From Candidatus Polarisedimenticolaceae bacterium (GTDB lineage Bacteria; Acidobacteriota; Polarisedimenticolia; Polarisedimenticolales; DASRJG01), in assembly GCA_036275915.1 (NCBI GenBank), contig DASUCV010000020.1:62001-126000 (forward strand): 64,000 bases of DNA. The letters run 5' to 3'. This document shows, piece after piece, positions 60,975 through 64,000 of the stretch. The position numbers were made by a program, and so were the translations under genes. The notes beneath the pieces are model-generated. The model was given only the letters and a program-made list of their open reading frames with translations, made no database searches and was not told the DNA's origin. Numbering within the stretch: position 1 is the first letter of the stretch; the number at the start of each line of letters is the position of its first letter.

Positions 60975-62455
60975 GCCGCGGCGCCCGGTGCCGCGAGAGC
61001 GAGCAGACTCTCCTGCGTCGCCTCGCGCGCGAGCACCTCCCCGGCGATCTTCCCCTCGCGCATGACGAGCACGCGGTCGCAGATCCCGAGAACCTCGGGC
61101 AGGTCCGAGGAGACGACGAGGACGCCGATCCCCTCCTCGACGAGGCGCCGGATGATGAGGTAGATCTCGCGCCTCGCACCGACGTCGACTCCCGCCGTCG
61201 GCTCGTCGAAGATGAGGACGCGTCCCTCGGTCTCGAGCCACCGCGCGAGCACGACCTTCTGCCGGTTCCCGCCCGAGAGCGCCCCGACCGGCCGCTCGAC
61301 GTCGGCCGGCTTGATCTGGAGCTCGACGGCGCGCGCGCGGGCCGCCGCGGTCTCGCGTGAGCGCGAGAGCAAGCGGCGCAAGCGCGCGAGCGTGATGTTC
61401 TCCCGCACGTTCATCGTGCCGACGAGGCCGAGACGATCGCGGTCTTCCGTGAGGAGACCGATCCCGAGCGCGATCGCCTCGTGCGGCGAGCGCGGATCGA
61501 TCGGGCGTCCGTCCAGTCGAAGGCTCCCCGACGTCCGCCGGTCGGCGCCGAAGATCGCGCGCACCACCTCACTGCGCCCGGCGCCGACGAGCCCCGCCAT
61601 CCCGAGCACCTCGCCGCGTCGCAAGGTGAAGCTCACCGGACCGGCCCGCCCTGCCACGAGCCGGTCGACCTCGAGAACCGTCTCGCCCGGCGTCGACCGT
61701 CTCTCCGGGTACTCGTCGCCGAGATCGCGCCCCACCATCGCGCGGATCAGCGCGGGACGATCGATCTCGCCGGCGCGCGCGGTCGCGACGTGCTCGCCGT
61801 CCCGAAGTACCGTCACGCGATCGGCGAGGGCGAAGATCTCGTCCAGGCGATGCGTGATGTGAATGACGCCGACGCCTTCCGCTGCGAGCCTGCGCACGAC
61901 GCGGAACAGCCGCTCCGCCTCGTGCGGCGTGAGCGGCGCGGTCGGCTCGTCGAGCACGAGGATGCGCATCCGCCGCGAGAGGGCCCGCGCGATCGCGACG
62001 AGCTGCCGGCGCGCGAGGTCGAGCGCCTCGACAGGCGTCCCGGGATCGATCGGCTCACCGAGCTGCGCCAGGAGCGCCTCGGTCGCGCGCGTGAGCGCGG
62101 CGCGATCGAGGATCCGTAAGCCCCTCCGTCGCGGCTCGTGCCCCAGGAAGACGTTCTCCGCCACGGTCAGGTGCGGCACGAGGTGCAGCTCCTGGTGGAG
62201 GATGCCGATGCCGAGCGCGAGCGCGTCCGCCGGCGAGCGCAGCGACACCGGCGCTCCTTCGAGCGACACGGTCCCGGAGTCGCATGCCGTCGCACCCGAG
62301 AGCACGCGCACGAGGGTCGACTTCCCTGCTCCGTTCTCGCCGGCGAGCGCGTGGATCTCGCCGCGCTCCAGCGTGAAGTCGACCCGGTCGAGGGCGCGCG
62401 TCGTGCCGTAGCTCTTCGTGATCTCCCGCATCGCGAGGAGCGGGGACAAGGTCAT
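60971..62455 (-). CDS. Ribose/sugar-type ABC transporter ATP-binding protein (RbsA type)
   Basis: A 494-residue protein with two ABC domains. The first has Walker A GENGAGKST and Walker B ILVLDEPTAPL. The second has the signature LSGGNRQKVVLARWL and Walker B VLIFDEPTAGVDVGA, with a degenerate Walker A (GLVGAGRSE), as usual in this family. It energises sugar uptake together with the permease. The ATG overlaps the stop of the binding-protein gene (ATGA). Confidence 0.92.
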   Translation of the reverse strand: MTLSPLLAMREITKSYGTTRALDRVDFTLERGEIHALAGENGAGKSTLVRVLSGATACDSGTVSLEGAPVSLRSPADALALGIGILHQELHLVPHLTVAENVFLGHEPRRRGLRILDRAALTRATEALLAQLGEPIDPGTPVEALDLARRQLVAIARALSRRMRILVLDEPTAPLTPHEAERLFRVVRRLAAEGVGVIHITHRLDEIFALADRVTVLRDGEHVATARAGEIDRPALIRAMVGRDLGDEYPERRSTPGETVLEVDRLVAGRAGPVSFTLRRGEVLGMAGLVGAGRSEVVRAIFGADRRTSGSLRLDGRPIDPRSPHEAIALGIGLLTEDRDRLGLVGTMNVRENITLARLRRLLSRSRETAAARARAVELQIKPADVERPVGALSGGNRQKVVLARWLETEGRVLIFDEPTAGVDVGARREIYLIIRRLVEEGIGVLVVSSDLPEVLGICDRVLVMREGKIAGEVLAREATQESLLALAAPGAAA

Positions 62456-63372
62456 CGCGGCGCCGCGCTCGAAAGCGCCGCCTTGTCCACGATGCCGACC
62501 GGCACCGGCACCACCTTCGGAACCGGCTTCCCGGCGAAGTGATCGCGGATCTCGTCGATCGTCGCCGCCCCGATCTTCTTCGGGTACTGGACCACGTCGG
62601 CCGCGAGCGCCTCGCCCTTCTTGATCGCGTCGACCGCCGGCTCGGTCGCGTCGTAGCCGACGATCACGATCCCGTCGCGCTTGAACTGGCGCACCGCGTC
62701 GAGCGCGCCGAGCGCCGAGTCGTCGTTGATTCCGAAGATCCCGCGCAGGTCGGGATGCGCCTGGAGGACGTCGGACGCGGCCTCGAGCGCGCGGTCGCGC
62801 ACGCCTTGCCCGTTGACGTCGGCGACGACCTGGATCCCCGGATGCGCCGCGATCGCCTCGCGGAACCCCTTCACGCGGTCGAGCACCGAGGTGATGACCG
62901 GCTGGTTGATGATCGCGACCGCCCCCGATCCGCCGATCGCCTTCGCGAGGTATTCCCCGGCGAGACGTCCGCCGGCGACGTTGTCGGACGCGACGTGGCA
63001 GACGACGTCGCCATCCTTCGCGGCGATGTCGGCCGTGAAGACCGGGATGCCGGCGGCGTTCGCCTTGCGGATCGCCGGCCCGACGCCGCTCGAATCGACC
63101 GGACAGACGACGATCGCGTCGACCCTGCGGGCGACGAAGTCCTCGATCTCGGAGGTCTGCTTGCCGAGATCGAAGTCGGCCGCGGTCACGACGAGCTCGT
63201 ACCCGGGCGACTTCGCGGCGTCGCGGAGGCCCTCCTCGAGATCGCGGTAGAAGAGGTGACCCCGCGTGAGCAGGGTCACTCCGATCGTCTTCGTCGCCGC
63301 CGGCGCGTGTGCCGACTTTCCGCCGCAGGACAGCAGCGCGGGCAGCAGCAAGCAGGCGGCGAGGCGTCTCAT
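62452..63372 (-). CDS. Sugar ABC transporter substrate-binding lipoprotein
   Basis: A 306-residue periplasmic binding protein of the RbsB/type-I fold. The ATG at 63372 places a lipoprotein signal correctly (LLLPALLSCGG), so it is lipid-anchored. Sugar-binding segments DAIVVCPVDSSGVGPAIRKA, AAGIPVFTAD and GIFGINDDSALGALDAV are conserved. It leads the four-gene operon with ATPase, permease and GH38 mannosidase. The ligand is probably a monosaccharide; the mannosidase context suggests mannose, but this is inference. Confidence 0.9.
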   Translation of the reverse strand: MRRLAACLLLPALLSCGGKSAHAPAATKTIGVTLLTRGHLFYRDLEEGLRDAAKSPGYELVVTAADFDLGKQTSEIEDFVARRVDAIVVCPVDSSGVGPAIRKANAAGIPVFTADIAAKDGDVVCHVASDNVAGGRLAGEYLAKAIGGSGAVAIINQPVITSVLDRVKGFREAIAAHPGIQVVADVNGQGVRDRALEAASDVLQAHPDLRGIFGINDDSALGALDAVRQFKRDGIVIVGYDATEPAVDAIKKGEALAADVVQYPKKIGAATIDEIRDHFAGKPVPKVVPVPVGIVDKAALSSAAPR

Positions 63373-63523
63373 GGCGCGGCGCTCAGTCTGCCACGCCTTT
63401 CCCGGAAGTCGGGCGAGCGCGGCGCAGCAAAGTTGTTTCACGCTTTTCCTCATTGACAGCGGCGACCGATGGGGTGTTAGCTACCGGCCGTTTGCGCAAC
63501 TTGGCGCAGCACAGGAGGTGTCG
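63373..63523 (+). promoter_or_regulatory. Divergent upstream region of sugar operon and RiPP precursor
   Basis: This 151-base gap holds the upstream sequences of both genes. On the plus strand a perfect TTGACA (63453-63458) is followed after 16 bases by TGTTAG (63475-63480), a weak -10, 43 bases before the precursor ATG. No clear operator is seen. Confidence 0.3.
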
Positions 63524-63679
63524 ATGAACGAGAGCAAGACGGTGGTGTTGGATCTCGAGATCGATGAGATCGAAACGCGGGAGAAGGCGAGCGGGACGTG
63601 CACGTCGTCCACGACCTCGCCCCGTTGCACCTGCATGTGCATCTTCCCCACAACACTCGCCAAGGACACGTTCAAGTAG
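63524..63679 (+). CDS. RiPP precursor peptide (Cys/Ser/Thr-rich core)
   Basis: A 51-residue peptide with an AGGAGGTG ribosome site. The leader (about 1-23) is acidic and has hydrophobic periodicity (VVLDLEIDEIE), like leader peptides recognised by LanB-type enzymes. The segment KASG then leads into a core TCTSSTTSPRCTCMC followed by IFPTTLAKDTFK. It contains 4 Cys and many Ser/Thr, suitable for dehydration, thioether or azole formation. A SpaB_C-like enzyme gene follows in the same direction. It could be a class I lanthipeptide, a thiopeptide-like product or an undescribed class. I know of no close relative. Confidence 0.72.
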   Translation: MNESKTVVLDLEIDEIETREKASGTCTSSTTSPRCTCMCIFPTTLAKDTFK

Positions 63680-63689
63680 TCTCTGAACG

Positions 63690-63730
63690 CGGCGCGGAGG
63701 GATCGCACGACCATCGCTCCCTCCGCGCCG
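63690..63730 (+). other. 13-bp perfect stem-loop between RiPP precursor and enzyme gene
   Basis: Bases 63690-63702 and 63718-63730 are exact reverse complements with a 15-base loop. The sequence after it is GAAAAAACG, not T-rich, so a normal intrinsic terminator is not supported. Hairpins here often raise precursor mRNA over enzyme mRNA by blocking decay or reading. Confidence 0.55.
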
Positions 63731-63748
63731 GAAAAAACGCCCCGCCCC

Positions 63749-64000
63749 ATGCGTGACGCGCTCGCCGTCTCGATCCCCTCCCCCAAGGCTTCCCAAGACG
63801 CCGTGATCCGAGGCGAGATCGCCCTCGTCATCGCGGCGCTCGCCGGAGCGACCGAGCTCGAGGCGATCTCGTTCGAGCGATTCAACAAGCCCGATTGGGG
63901 GGTCAGGCTCCGCGTCCTCGGCGCGCGCTCCTGGCTCGACGATGTCGTGCGGCCGGAGATCGAGCGCCACCTCGCGGCGACGACGTTCGCGTTCGGCGAG
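63749..64000 (+). CDS. SpaB_C-like (lantibiotic/thiopeptide biosynthesis) protein, 5' part
   Basis: An open frame from the ATG at 63749 to the window end, 84 codons. The segment FERFNKPDWGVRLRVLGARS, followed by DVVRPEIERHL, matches the start of the SpaB_C/thiopeptide-type domain (R-[FY]-x-x-P-x(3)-[VL]-R-[VL]-R pattern). That domain eliminates glutamyl from Ser/Thr in split LanB enzymes or catalyses [4+2] ring formation in thiopeptides. The frame is the same as the precursor's, with the precursor TAG between them, and has no strong ribosome site. More of the cluster must lie to the right. Confidence 0.55.
   Translation, partial: MRDALAVSIPSPKASQDAVIRGEIALVIAALAGATELEAISFERFNKPDWGVRLRVLGARSWLDDVVRPEIERHLAATTFAFGE

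Noticed and set aside
63373-63523. Precursor peptide longer at the N-terminus
   Set aside because: An in-frame extension upstream exists, but AGGAGGTG sits at the proper distance from the ATG at 63524.
63690-63730. Intrinsic terminator after the RiPP precursor
   Set aside because: No T-run follows the stem on the plus strand; kept as a hairpin only.

Overview
The window is GC-rich, gene-dense chromosomal DNA from a Gram-negative (diderm) bacterium. It carries a TolQR/TonB-type motor, an outer-membrane beta-barrel, periplasmic TPR proteins and multihaem cytochromes. A PknB-type kinase fused to a beta-propeller, sortilin-type BNR proteins, CSLREA and fn3 secreted proteins, and GGGGAC-type short palindromes at gene ends together suggest Acidobacteriota (Thermoanaerobaculia-like). 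That placement is inferred from gene content only. No rRNA, tRNA, CRISPR array, insertion sequence or prophage was recognised.

Layout. 1-4.2 kb: M28 membrane peptidase (cut by the window edge), GNAT, and an ECF42-type sigma factor operon with its DGPF/YCII partner and a GST. 4.4-10 kb: ada, an ornithine cyclodeaminase-family gene, nrfHA (ammonifying nitrite reductase with a CXXCH catalytic haem site) and two small secreted proteins. 10-14.3 kb: Ser/Thr kinase and ABC exporter, divergently arranged. 14.3-24 kb: secreted fn3 and Kelch proteins, a DUF4242-nucleotidyl cyclase fusion, and OsmC. 24-34 kb: a triheme cytochrome with an apparent 1-base frameshift near its end, a TetR locus, a CSLREA beta-helix protein, a large sortilin-type propeller and a TPR protein. 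34-37.4 kb: a BNR/fn3/PKD protein. 37.4-56.7 kb: a 19-kb minus-strand envelope operon. 56.9-63.4 kb: a sugar ABC importer with a secreted GH38 alpha-mannosidase. 63.5-64 kb: the start of a RiPP gene cluster, with a Cys/Ser/Thr-rich precursor and a SpaB_C-like enzyme cut by the window end.

The most interesting system is the 19-kb operon. It encodes three TPR or coiled-coil periplasmic proteins, two small conserved exported proteins, ExbB, two ExbD, an AgmX/PglI-type TonB-like protein, a 1685-residue DUF11/SdrD-type surface protein, and a 1677-residue protein with three OmpA-like domains joined to a predicted beta-barrel. Nearly all junctions overlap or nearly touch. The exception is a 197-base gap before the DUF11 gene, and this gap holds a convincing cyclic-di-GMP-I (GEMM) riboswitch. 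An exact -24/-12 (sigma-54) element precedes the first gene. Three further -24/-12 elements precede the Kelch protein and the two tandem fn3 proteins, so a sigma-54 surface-protein regulon is likely. The inferred picture is a PMF-driven, c-di-GMP-controlled surface structure.

The second candidate for novelty is the RiPP locus at the right edge; its modification enzymes lie mostly beyond the window.
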